A stretch of 28,454 nucleotides of DNA from Zygnema cylindricum. Its lineage: Eukaryota > Streptophyta > Zygnematophyceae > Zygnematales > Zygnemataceae. Shown piece by piece: positions 18,400 through 27,146 of this stretch. Both the position numbers and the translations under genes were made by a program. Location: the NCBI GenBank assembly GCA_037447655.1, contig JBBHKE010001792.1, forward strand, positions 20,354-48,807, written 5' to 3'. The first letter of the stretch is position 1. Each line of letters starts with the position of its first letter. The notes under the pieces are model-generated. The model ran no database searches, was not told the origin of the DNA, and was given only the letters and a program-made list of their open reading frames with translations.

Positions 18400-19354
18400 T
18401 GTAATTTTGTGACCTCCATTGGTCCACAGAATGTCTAGCTTATATGAAGCCTCTAGGATAATATTTGCACTTTTGACTTTGGCAATGAATAAGTGCCACC
18501 CTAGCACGCAAAAACTTTGACCAACTACACCCCTGTGTAGCTTGGACTCCCTTAAGTCCGCAGCAAAAAGAATCACTGAAATTGCTCAACTGAGCATTAA
18601 GTTATGGCTGACCAAAGGTGGCATATAAATACAGATGCAGTCTAGGAGAGAGGCGACAACTTAAATTTTTCTAAGTCCTAAGCTCCCTCTTTAAACCTAC
18701 TACTAGTGTACCCTAACCAATCAAATGACTATAATGTACAAAAAGGTACATGTACCGCTGTACTTCTTGTACGACCATAGTACAGCATGGCCGCTCCCCT
18801 CACGCGTGTCAGTTCCTGAGCCCTAGTTGCTTCCCCCGTAATATACGCTGTCCAATCATATCTTGCCACGTGTTGTCCACCAACATTGGCTCGCAAACCG
18901 CCAAAAGTTCACTTCGAAATTCCGACACCTCTGCGAGGCGTCGATCACGCACGATAATTGATTTCGTCCGTTGAAATTAAATATCGTTTCGTGTGGTACA
19001 GTATTTTGTACGGTACTGTACGTTCCATGTTAAATTTGTTCTGTAAGCCGCTAGATGGAACGTGTCGCCGCGTCACACTCTAAATCTTTATCAAATACAA
19101 TATATTTTTTGTTTCATCAAGACCTACCGGATAAGGCGTACGGTTGTTTCGTACGGTTGTCACCCGGAGGTCTCATGATCAAATCGCGATGATGACGGCC
19201 CATGTTTTGCAGAGGCTTTGTCTTCTGCCTCTCTTCTCGTTATCAGATTGAGACAGCCATGGCTGCGTGCCAGTTCTCAGTGACTACGACAAGTATGAGA
19301 ACTGTAAATAACCATAAACCTAACAAGAGATTAAATACAAAATACCCTTTTTCA
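18400..19354 (-). repeat. N1 3' LTR (family B, variant subgroup)
   Basis: 955 bp, beginning on the minus strand with TGAAAAAGGGTATTTTG after a polypurine tract (rc of 19357-19370, AAATAAAGGGAG) and ending AAATTACA at 18400. It carries the GTAC hairpin (about 18735-18780) and a TATA-like stretch near 18620. Its U5 differs from P1/N2: after GGCAAAGTCAAAAGTG it continues with TATCCTAGAGGCTTC, a block otherwise found only in the LTR at 28331-28454. It abuts A2 pol, so the bases GAGAA (18395-18399) are the expected target duplication. Confidence 0.8.
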
Positions 19355-19371
19355 AAACTCCCTTTATTTTC

Positions 19372-20132
19372 TAGTCTATCTTTTGCTCCAGTTCACAGTT
19401 CTTCTTGTAAAATATCAATTTGGGAGAAAGAACCAGCTTAGTCATCATATCAGCTACCGTTTCTCCATCCGGTCTATATTCCAAACTAATAATTTTATTC
19501 TCAACCTTCTCTCTAACAAAGCTCAAACGAATATCTATATGCTTTCCTTTAAAGTGATGCTTAAGGTTTGCTGGAATTGCAATCGCAGCTTGATTATCAG
19601 AAAATATCTTTGCACTCCACTCTTCATATATCCAAGTTATTGAAGCAAAGATTTCACCCACATCAATTCTTTCACAGCCAAACAAGAGGCCATATACTCA
19701 GCCTCGATGGTGGACTGAGCAATCACCTTTTGTTGCTTGCCGCTCCAACATCAAGCTCCATTCCAAACATAGAACACATACCCAGAAGTACACCTCCTCA
19801 TCGGAGCATCCCCATCACTGGCATCACTCCAAGTGGTGATGTCAGTATTATCACCTCTCGAACGCAACCACATATCTCTCGTTGCTATCAAGTATCGCAT
19901 AACCATGTTGGCTGCTTCCCAATCTTTCTTCCTAGGATCATTTAGACTCCTATTTAATATCCCTATAGCTGCTGCAATATGAAGACGAGTACAGTTCATA
20001 AAATATATCAAACTAACGACAACCTGTATGTACGGAATAATTTGCATAAACTTGCTCTCCTCATGTCCAAACTCATTATCGAAGATCAAAACTCCCTCTT
20101 CTGAGCTCCCCTCATTTCCCTTTTTTAAGTCT
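19372..20132 (-). pseudogene. N1 RT end and RNase H (family B)
   Basis: Minus-strand frames 20132-19751 and 19685-19371 encode the end of RT (D-L-K-K-G-N-E-G, then Y-F-M-N-C-T-R...I-A-A-A-I-G-I-L-N-R-S-L-N-D-P-R-K-K-D-W) and RNase H (T-T-W-S-D-A-S-D-G, Y-V-F-Y-V-W, then D-N-Q-A-A-I-A-I, H-I-D-I-R-L-S-F-V-R-E-K, V-A-D-M-M-T-K). Trp is intact at both places where P1 has TAG. A frameshift or stop separates the two frames near 19700-19750, where the catalytic Glu segment lies. The apparent start (M-H-P-I-E-L-Q) belongs to the LTR end at 20133 and is not part of pol. Confidence 0.85.
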
Positions 20133-20496
20133 TGTAATTCTATAGGGTGCATTCCCCCACAGCATTCGCAGGTCCAAGGAAGCTTATCTAGTTAATGGCG
20201 ACTCCAAGTTGATATAAACCCAAATGATTGACCCCTTTACAATCAAGGTCTCAATACAACTTCACCCCTGTGAAATAAGACTTTTCCGTGTGCTCAGTTC
20301 CCCACAGAATGCAAAGTTTGAATATGTGTATTTGGACACATTCCTCCACTTTGACTTTCCCTCAGAAATGTCGCCACCCTAGCAAGCAAAAACTCTGACC
20401 AACTACACCCTTATGTAGCGTGGACTCCCCTGAGTTTGCAATAAAAAGAATCACTGAAAATGGTAAACTAAATGAGTTGATATTAAATGGCAAAGT
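20133..20496 (-). repeat. 3' end of a family-B LTR
   Basis: This aligns with the last 360 bases of the N2 LTRs (22962 and 26001), roughly 88 percent by eye, ending TGTAATT/AATTACA at 20133 next to the same target bases AGTCT (20128-20132) as N2. The TATA box and U3 are missing: the match stops at 20494 after GATATTAAATGGCAAA. Confidence 0.75.
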
Positions 20497-20516
20497 CACC
20501 TCCTCATCGGAGCATC
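20497..20516 (-). other. 20-nt fragment of B RNase H at a junction
   Basis: The 20 bases CACCTCCTCATCGGAGCATC are identical to 19791-19810, in the RNase H gene of N1, in the same orientation. They lie between the LTR fragment (to 20494) and the start of family-C sequence, as filler at a repaired break. Confidence 0.6.
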
Positions 20517-21086
20517 ACGTCAGCAATTTTAAGAATTATGCAAACTTATTAGAAATGTACTCCCCTCCATTATCAGATGTGAACCCTGCTATCTTTGTCT
20601 CATGCAGATTTTCAACCCAAGCCTTATACTCCTTAAATTTTGCAAAGACTTCATCCTTACTTTTCAGAAAATAAACTGTAGTAAACCTACTGTAGTTATC
20701 CGTAAAAGTAAGCATAAACTTAACCCCTCCCACAGATGGGTATCTCGATGGCCACCATACATCTGAATAAATTAGTTCTATCACCCTGCTACTTCTATGA
20801 TCAGTTTGCGAAGGGAAAGGCAACTTATAGATTTTCCCATTGCACAACCATCATATACATTTGATGGTGGTTTTTGACTAATTTTTACACCTTCCACCAT
20901 TTTTTGATTAACCATCTTTTCTAATCTATCATAATTCACATGTCCTAAACATTTATGCCATAAATCACAATCACTAATTACACTTAAGTACATAACATCA
21001 TTGTCATTATCATTTGCAAGACTCAATCGATACAAATTGTTTCCACCAGCAAATCCCTCTGCAGCTATTTTCCCATTCTTACACAT
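20517..21086 (-). pseudogene. Family-C copia integrase, N-terminal part
   Basis: Minus-strand frames 21086-20781 and 20847-20536, related by a one-base shift near 20830. The zinc domain reads D-L-W-H-K-C-L-G-H and later Y-D-G-C-A-M-G-K (first Cys replaced by Tyr). The core has I-Y-S-D-V-W (first Asp), F-T-D-N-Y-S-R-F-T-T-V-Y-F-L-K and T-S-D-N-G-G-E-Y-I-S-N-K-F (second Asp). It breaks off there at 20536, before the catalytic Glu, at a junction with B-LTR sequence. It is more similar to typical plant copia than families A or B. Confidence 0.85.
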
Positions 21087-21122
21087 TGTTTTCTTCTCAT
21101 TCTCATATATAGTTTTAAAACC

Positions 21123-21755
21123 TTATTTTTTTACCACTGACATAGAGAAAAAGTTTCTTTTAAAAGATGGGATATGCAACACATCTTCTAAGACCCTTTT
21201 CACAAGTTTTCCCTCTACATTCAACATAAGTGACACCCTCCCCTTTGCTTTCGACTCAACAAAGGTATCATCACTAAAATAAATTTTGACAGGGTAGGTA
21301 GATTGAATACTCTCAAAGAGATGGCGACTTCGGCACATGTGTGCAGATGCACCCGAGTCTATATTCCGTTCGTCTTCCTCCACGCCTTCAGTTGCTTGTG
21401 CCATCGCAAAGTATTTCTTTTCGCTGTTATCGGGAAAGCTGCTCACATCCTCCTCTCGAAGTGCGTTGGAAAATGTTGTTGGGCGTCCATTTGACAAAGA
21501 TGGAACTCGGCTTTCGTCCCAACCAGAGGGAAAGTTTCGCCTAGCTTTAGCTCTCTTGTAGGCATGACACATCATGAAAACATGACCTTTTTCATCACAG
21601 TAATAGCAGGGCAAAGGTGACCTTCTATGACCACTACCTCTACCACCGCCACTACCACTACCACTGCTAATCATAGAGTCTGAAAACTGGTTAGCTAGTG
21701 CTTGAACAGACTGACTACTACCTCTTTGTGAAATTTGGTAAGCTTCTTCGCTCAA
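21123..21755 (-). pseudogene. Family-C gag C-terminus and protease
   Basis: A 210-codon open frame. A Ser/Gly-rich linker (S-G-S-G-S-G-G-G-R-G-S-G) leads to a zinc knuckle C-Y-Y-C-D-E-K-G-H-V-F-M-M-C (CX2CX4HX4C, near 21560-21605). The protease follows with an intact I-D-S-G-A-S-A-H-M motif (near 21340-21366) and V-L-H-I-P-S-F-K-R-N-F-F-S-M-S. This is the best-preserved protease in the window. The frame continues upstream into broken gag and downstream, after a short interruption at 21087-21122, into integrase. Confidence 0.85.
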
Positions 21756-22274
21756 AATAAACTGAATTGCTAATGCTATGTTTCATTGACACTATGGAAG
21801 AGCCTTAAGCCTATCCATGGCTCCTTTATACTCATCCGGTAAAGTTCTCATCAATACCATAGCCTGCTGAGGTGGTTAAAAAGCCCCACTTGCACTTGTA
21901 CTCTGAAGGAACAACCTTTTCATAGCATGACAATGATCTGACATACTACCTCCTGAATTCTTAAATTCAAAGATCTCAGTGGGTATGTTAGTATGCACAG
22001 TAAACTCTAGCTGAACAAACATAGCACGTACGCTAAACCAAACTTCACAAGCTTTCTTCAAATCAAGATACGACATTACCAAAAAATTTGTCATTGCCTG
22101 TTTCAAGACGTTGAGGCGGTGGAGATTCTTCTTTCTCCAATCCGGTGCCTCTCATCGGTAGTTTCTTCCACAATGGGTGACAAGTCCCTCTCCTCGAAAT
22201 ATCAGCTCAACATATCTTCCCAATATAAGAAGTCAGTTCCATCAAAAATAGGCAATTTGGGCGGTGGGCTCATA
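21756..22274 (-). pseudogene. Family-C gag N-terminal (capsid) part
   Basis: From the ATG within the primer-binding-like site (minus strand, M-S-P-P-P-K-L-P-I-F-D-G-T-D-F) the gag reads into the D-G-T-D-F...Y-W motif of copia gag, then is broken by stops and shifts. The piece 22106-21876 (A-C-E-V-W-F-S-V-R-A-M-F-V-Q...M-S-D-H-C-H-A-M-K-R-L) and L-P-D-E-Y-K-G-A-M-D-R-L belong to the UBN2-type capsid. It is joined to the open frame at 21755 by two stops. Confidence 0.7.
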
Positions 22275-22277
22275 ACT
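22263..22277 (-). promoter_or_regulatory. Family-C primer-binding-site candidate, half-tRNA type
   Basis: The minus strand reads AGTTATGAGCCCACC directly after CTTTAACA. It equals the initiator tRNA-Met anticodon-arm complement GGTTATGGGCCCACC apart from two G-to-A changes, and it sits at the position homologous to N2's site relative to gag. Alternatively it is only gag coding sequence (Q-V-M-S-P-P), since a frame with one stop runs through it from an ATG at 22370. Confidence 0.5.
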
Positions 22278-22904
22278 TGTTAAAGGTCATGGGCATTCTG
22301 ACTTGGCTGTATTCCACTCCCACTAGGCGTCACACTTGCACCAGCAGGGACTGAGCCATTAGAAGACATGACAGCAGAAGCAAACCCAAAGAGAGATACA
22401 TATTTGACTAGATCTATGTTGCAAGATATGTAGCTTTAAGTGGGAGAGGACTTGGAACCAAAAAAACATATACCACAGCCAAAATAAAGACAATAGATCA
22501 GAAAACACCTTAAAGTGCACTAAGTGCTCTCATTTCCTTAAACTCTGTGTAGAATGTACATTTTGTGTCAAACTAATCATTCCTAATTGAATTAAATACT
22601 CTAAAGATCTTCAAAATATCTAAAACGTATGTACAAGGTTCACTAGACAATCTACTGACAAAAATCTAAGTGTTTGGACTAGAATTGTCCACTAACAATA
22701 TTTATACCCTAAAAATTCGGATGATTTTTATCACGTCTACATTCATTGGCGGCCCTACACACTAATTTACTTAAAGATAACTATTCGTGTAGATACTACA
22801 AAAATCCACACTAAAGTTGGTCAATATTGAACAGTTGATATTCCAAAAATAATCTGAGTCCTAGACTCAAATTTCTAAGACTTACTAAAGCTTACTTTTA
22901 AATA
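22278..22904 (-). repeat. Probable family-C 5' LTR (partial)
   Basis: Non-coding sequence upstream of C gag with a TATA box on the minus strand (GGGTATAAATATTG, 22700-22706), about 420 bases before the proposed LTR end at 22278, which parallels the 370 bases in family B. The upstream end is lost at the junction with B pol near 22904. The short frame M-S-S-N-G-S-V-P-A-G (from 22370) lies in its last 90 bases and could instead be the true gag N-terminus. Confidence 0.45.
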
Positions 22905-22961
22905 TTATCCAAAGACAAAACTTCCTCTTCTGAGCTCCCCTCATTTCCATTCTTTAAGTCT
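22905..22961 (-). pseudogene. Short family-B pol fragment next to N2
   Basis: 57 bases on the minus strand match 20075-20132 (end of RT, D-L-K-x-G-N-E-G-S-S-E-E), with about 7 differences. They start with AGACT directly at the N2 LTR end and are the downstream continuation of the pol interrupted at 27146. Family-C sequence replaces the rest. Confidence 0.75.
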
Positions 22962-24055
22962 TGTAATTTTATGGGGTACATCCCCCCATAGAATTCGCAG
23001 GTCTAAGGAAGCTTATCTAGTTAATGCCGACTGCAAGTTGATACAAACCCAAATGATTGACCCTTTTACAATCAGGGCCTCAATACAACTTCACCCCTGT
23101 GAAATAAGACTTTCTGTGTGCTCAATTCCCCACAGAATACAAAGTTAAAATATATGTATTTGGACACATTCCTCCACTTTGACTTTGCCTTAAAAATGCC
23201 GCCATCCTCGCAGGCAAAAACTCTAACCAACTACACCCCTATGTAGCCTAGACTCCCCTGAGTCTGAAGCACAAAGAATCACTGAAAAATGGTCAACTAA
23301 ATGAGTTGATATTAAATGGCAAAAATTGCCGATTTATACAAATGCTCTGTGGGAGAGAGGTGGCTACCTACCAAAATATTCATAGTCCTAAAACCCCTCG
23401 TTAAGCCCCCTAGTATTGAGGTACGAACCAATCATATGACTATACCGTACAAAAAAATACATGTGCCGGAGTATTTTATGTATGGTCCTTGTACGGCATC
23501 GCTTTAATGTGATATTTGTCACATTCGGACTTATCGTCTCGCGTCTCGGAGATTCCGCAATCCTCCAACGCATTTCCACATGTCATCCAGAGTTGCGGCG
23601 CTAAAAAACGGTAAGGCGGCCATTTCGGAATCTCGGCTCGCACCATGGCCGTCGATTCAAATTGACTTTTTTATCTGGACCGTCAAAACAAATGTCCCTA
23701 CTATTTGTTTCGTCCGGTACTTAAGGTACTACTGATTCTATGTTTTATATTCTGTTAACCTAGTTAAATGGAAATCTCTGCGTGTAACTGTTTTAATATA
23801 CATTAAACCCTATACATATCAACATTAGTCTTAGACTTAATGGACAAAGTTAACGGCTACAAGTGATTTGGCGGACCGTAGGTTCTAGGATGAAATCTTG
23901 GGTCCGTCAAGTACCTTTTTGGTAAATCTACCTTATCTCCCTATCCAACCTTCAGTGACTACAACAAGCGTGGGGGCTTGGAGAAGGGAGTTAGAGGTTG
24001 ACTGCCTCTCCATTTTTCCTATCCTAATACAAACCTAGAAAATACACAAATCTCA
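22962..24055 (-). repeat. N2 3' LTR
   Basis: 1094 bp, minus strand, from TGAGATTTGTG (24055) to AAATTACA (22962), preceded by the polypurine tract AAAATAAAAGGAG (rc of 24059-24070). It carries a TATA box at 23332-23338, the GTAC hairpin at about 23445-23495 with CGTACAA and TTGTACG at its edges, and the degenerate tRNA-like block near 23870-23920. Confidence 0.85.
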
Positions 24056-24071
24056 ACGCTCCTTTTATTTT

Positions 24072-24606
24072 CTATTCTATTTTCTTGTCAACTCCTAGAA
24101 AAAAAAAAAAAACAACCACCCGCACCCTTTTTTTCTTTCTTTTTCTTTTCCTTTCATAAAAATTTAAGAAAATATCCTCATATTTCAAAAGGTCTACTAT
24201 ATGAGCTGAAATAAACATTCCATTTTGCTGATCACACATTTTATTTAGCATTCCACTTTTCATAAACCGGAGCAAAGATTTTATCCACCTCATCTCTTTT
24301 CCATCCACAAAAAACGATTTCCCTCTTGCAATTCAAACAGCCAGCCCCATCTCGAATCTGCACCACACATTCAGATACTAACCTTTTTACAGGCACACCT
24401 TGATAGACGACATCACTCCCATTAGTGATGTCAAAACCACTACCCCCCAAATTTTTCCTTAAATCAAGAGTCCCCACTAAGTCCCTCCTAAAATCTACAT
24501 CTTCCGTACTTATATTTTTATCCATGATATTCACCCCATTTTCTGAACTTTCTTCACTCTCTCCCATGGAGATCTTTCCACTATCACTTTTTGATTTTAT
24601 TCCCAA
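24072..24606 (-). pseudogene. N2 strongly diverged RNase H remnant
   Basis: Frames 24606-24241 and 24308-24072 (minus) show no obvious hit at first reading but align with P1/N1 RNase H: R-D-L-V-G-T-L-D-L...L-G-G-S-G-F-D-I-T against R-Y-L-V-R-T-R-E-L-W...L-G-G-E-H-S-D-I-T, then G-S-D-V-V-Y-Q-G, and C-D-Q-Q-N...D-I-F-L-N-F-Y-E-R-K against D-N-Q-A-A...D-I-R-L-S-F-V-R-E-K. The catalytic Glu region (S-T-x-E-A-E-Y) is gone and D-N-Q has become D-Q-Q. Enzyme activity is not expected, yet 121 codons remain without a stop. A long A-run (minus: T-run) lies near 24100. Confidence 0.6.
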
Positions 24607-24662
24607 TAAATATTCTCCACCCCTAAACCTTTCATTAAATATTTCTCTTCTTCCCTATCCTC

Positions 24663-25304
24663 TCAAACCCCCTCTAGTTTTACTTCTCCCCTTTCCTCAG
24701 AATATATTAAAGTCTCCCTATCTGACCAGTTTTCTGTTTCCCACATATCTATAAAATTAACCTTATTATTTCTAACTCCCTCAAGTATCTCCCTTCCCTT
24801 TACATCCCTTATACCTCCAAAAGCACACTGTTGCTTTCGTGGAATTTCTGTGTACTTTTCTCTCCACTCTATTCTACCGATGTGAAGAAGCTCCAAAATT
24901 TCTTCATCCTCTTTCTCCTCTTCCCTTTCTTCCTCCTCATTCACATACCAACTTCTAAGTTCTTCCAAACAAGGACACTCCTCCATATAGTGACCTGATT
25001 TCCTACAAACGAAGCAAACCCTTTTTTTCAAAGCTCCGTTTTCTTTTCCTCTCCCTCTCTTTCCACCAAAGTTCCGATAAGGTTTACCTTTGTCTTTCTT
25101 ACTCTCATCACGCTTTCGCTCGTCACCGCCGTTCTTCTCATCACGCTTCCGCTCGTCACCGCCATTCTTGTCATCACGCTTCTGCCTGTCACCACGAGCT
25201 GTAAATGCATTCACCGTGTTACTTCCCATACGAAGCTCCAAAGTGCTTTCCCTCACAAGAATCATCCCTATGGTAATGCTCGAAGTCCATGAGGAGCCAT
25301 CCAT
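24663..25304 (-). pseudogene. N2 gag C-terminal part with zinc knuckle and charged repeats
   Basis: A 213-codon open frame, minus strand. N-terminal to the knuckle is a highly charged segment with an 11-residue repeat (R-K-R-D-E-K-N-G-G-D-E), then R-G-R-G-K. The knuckle is C-F-V-C-R-K-S-G-H-Y-M-E-E-C (CX2CX4HX4C, about 24977-25018). A Glu-rich run (E-E-E-E-R-E-E-E-K-E-D-E-E) follows, then about 110 residues I do not recognise. The protease motif D-S-G-A that should follow is absent, so a deletion must lie between here and the RNase H remnant. The ATG at 25304 is internal to gag. Confidence 0.75.
25105..25193 (-). repeat. 33-bp tandem repeat in N2 gag
   Basis: The 33-base unit starting TCATCACGCTT on the + strand occurs at 25105, 25138 and partly 25171, encoding 2.6 copies of R-K-R-D-E-K-N-G-G-D-E on the minus strand. 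The period keeps the reading frame. Confidence 0.9.
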
Positions 25305-25998
25305 TCCCTACATACGGTAAATGATGTCTTCGTACTCATACGGGAGTTTCATGATTAGTGTATTAATCTTTCTCTCCTCAGATTCTACATATCCCGCACT
25401 AGCAAGCTCAACATATAACGCAGCAATATCATTGCAAAACTCTTTCATGCTACTGCCTTTATAAACATAAGCCTCTATTTCCTGTTTTACTAGCTGTTGC
25501 CTCTTTATAGTCTCACTCTTATTAATCTGAATTAGTGTTTCCTAGATTTTTGAAGACTTAGTTAGGTTTAAAAGAGTGACAGCTATGGACTTAGACACAT
25601 ATCTAAGTATAAGATGTTTTGCTATAGTGTGTTTATATTCCCAAATTTTCCTGTTATTTTCTTCAGTTTTTGGTTCAGTTATAACCTCCACAAATGGAAC
25701 CTTAGCCGAGAGCCTAGCTCCCCTCACCATCAATGTCTTTTTATCCTTCTCCCCTTTTCCCCCTTCCATGGTAATGATTTTCCCTTCACCTTCCGTAGCA
25801 TCCTTACTCCGGTTGGTTTTCTAGAAAGCCCAGATGATTCTCCATAGTGAGTTCCTCCAAAGCCCGGTGGCGGACACCTCACTTGTTCCAAAACAATTCC
25901 CCATAAGTGTTTTTCGAACAGCAATCCCCCCATCATGAACTCCCAATAAGTGAAGTCTGTTCCATCAAAAATAGGCACCCTATATAGCGGGCCCATAA
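25305..25998 (-). pseudogene. N2 gag N-terminal (capsid) part, broken
   Basis: From the ATG inside the primer-binding site (minus strand, M-G-P-L-Y-R-V-P-I-F-D-G-T-D-F-T-Y-W-E-F) gag reads open to about 25730, including L-W-G-I-V-L-E, and then falls into a stretch with many stops to 25305. D-G-T-D-F...Y-W is the conserved start of copia gag and also occurs in family C. The same frame is open upstream through the LTR end to a further ATG at 26020 (M-D-P-I-E-L-Q). Confidence 0.7.
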
Positions 25999-26000
25999 CC
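25987..26000 (-). promoter_or_regulatory. N2 primer-binding site, half-tRNA initiator-Met type
   Basis: The minus strand reads GGTTATGGGCCCGC directly after the LTR end GAATTACA (26001). The first 12 bases equal NA1's site and the complement of the initiator tRNA-Met anticodon arm. The ATG in it is in frame with gag. Confidence 0.75.
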
Positions 26001-27138
26001 TGTAATTCTATGGGGTCCATTCCCCCACAGAATTCACAAGTCCAAGGAAGCTTATCTAGTTAATGCCGACTGCAAGTTGATACAAACCCAAATGATTGAC
26101 CCTTTTACAATCAGGGCCTCAATACAACTTCACCCCTGTGAAATAAGACTTTCTGTGTGCTCAATTCCCCACAAAATACAAAGTTAAAATATATGTATTT
26201 GGACACATTCCTCCACTTTGACTTTGCCTTAAAAATGCCGCCATCCTCGCAGGCAAAAACTCTAACCAACTACACCCCTATGTAGCCTAGACTCCCCTGA
26301 GTGTGAAGCACAAAGAATCACTGAAAAATGGTCAACTAAATGAGTTGATATTAAATGGCAAAGTGTACTGATTTATACAGATGATCTCTAGGAGAGAGGT
26401 GGCTACCTACCAAAATATTATAAGTCCTAAAACCCCTCTTTAAGCCCCCTAGTATTGTGGTTCGAACCAATCATATGATTGTACCGTACAAGAAAGTACA
26501 GGTGTCGGAGTACTTTCTATACGGTCTTTGTACGGCATAGCCATAATGTGACATTTATCACATCTGGACTTATCGTCTCGTGTCTTGGAGATCGCGCAAT
26601 CCTCCAGCGCATTTCCACCTGTCATCTGGAGTGGCGGCGCTAGAAAACATTTAGGCGGCCATTCCGGAATCACGGCTCGCACCACGGTCGTCGATTTAAA
26701 TCGACGTTTTTATCTGGACCGTCGAAACAAATGTCCGTACTATTTGTTTCGTCTGGTACTTAAGGTACTATTGATTCTATGTTCTATATTCCGTTAACCT
26801 TGTTAAATGGAAATCTCTACGTGTAACTGTTTTAATATACATCAAACCGTATACATATCAGCATTAGTCCTAGACTTAATGGACAAAGCTAACGACTACA
26901 AGTGATTTGATGGACTGTAGGTACCAAGATCACTTCCTGGGTCCGTGAGTACCTTTTTGGTAAATCTACCTAATTTACCCCTTGTCTTCTCTATAGGTCC
27001 TAGGCAGCCATGGTTGTATCTCCCTATCCAGCCTTTTGTGACTGCAAGAAGCGTGGGGGCTTGGAGAAGGGAGTTAAAGGAAAATTGCTTCTACCTTTTT
27101 CCTATCCTAGTACACACCTAAAAATTACACAAATCTCA
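26001..27138 (-). repeat. N2 5' LTR
   Basis: 1138 bp, minus strand, TGAGATTTGTG (27138) to GAATTACA (26001). The TATA box is at 26371-26377. The GTAC hairpin has perfect arms AGAAAGTAC / GTACTTTCT at about 26491-26518, with CGTACAA at 26485-26491 and TTGTACG at 26528-26534. The degenerate tRNA-like block is near 26905-26955. A palindromic GGACTC/GAGTCC-type pair is kept near 26290-26300. Confidence 0.85.
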
Positions 27139-27146
27139 AAAAGTCT

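Larger units (their letters stand above)
22962..27141 (-). mobile_element. N2: family-B element nested in N1 pol
   Basis: Two B LTRs in the same orientation (22962-24055 and 26001-27138) enclose a primer-binding site, gag and an RNase H remnant. The bases AGTCT stand at both outer borders (22957-22961 and 27142-27146), and joining the outer flanks restores continuous RT sequence (...T-P-I-D-L-K-N-G-N-E-G), so this is an insertion with a 5-bp duplication. At the 27138 side three extra bases lie between the duplication and TG. Protease, integrase and most of RT are deleted. The LTRs look about 96-97 percent identical in the part I compared, clearly older than NA1. Confidence 0.8.

Noticed and set aside
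20133-20152. ORF start M-H-P-I-E-L-Q taken as a gag-pol fusion protein, or as a spliced subgenomic product
   Set aside because: The first codons are the last bases of an LTR. The same LTR end is followed by unrelated sequences at 429, 13125, 18400, 26001 and 28331, so the join is an integration border, not splicing.
22468-22480. TGGTAT upstream of family-C gag as a conventional primer-binding site
   Set aside because: Only six bases match and it lies about 200 bases from the better-supported LTR end; kept as a remote alternative only.
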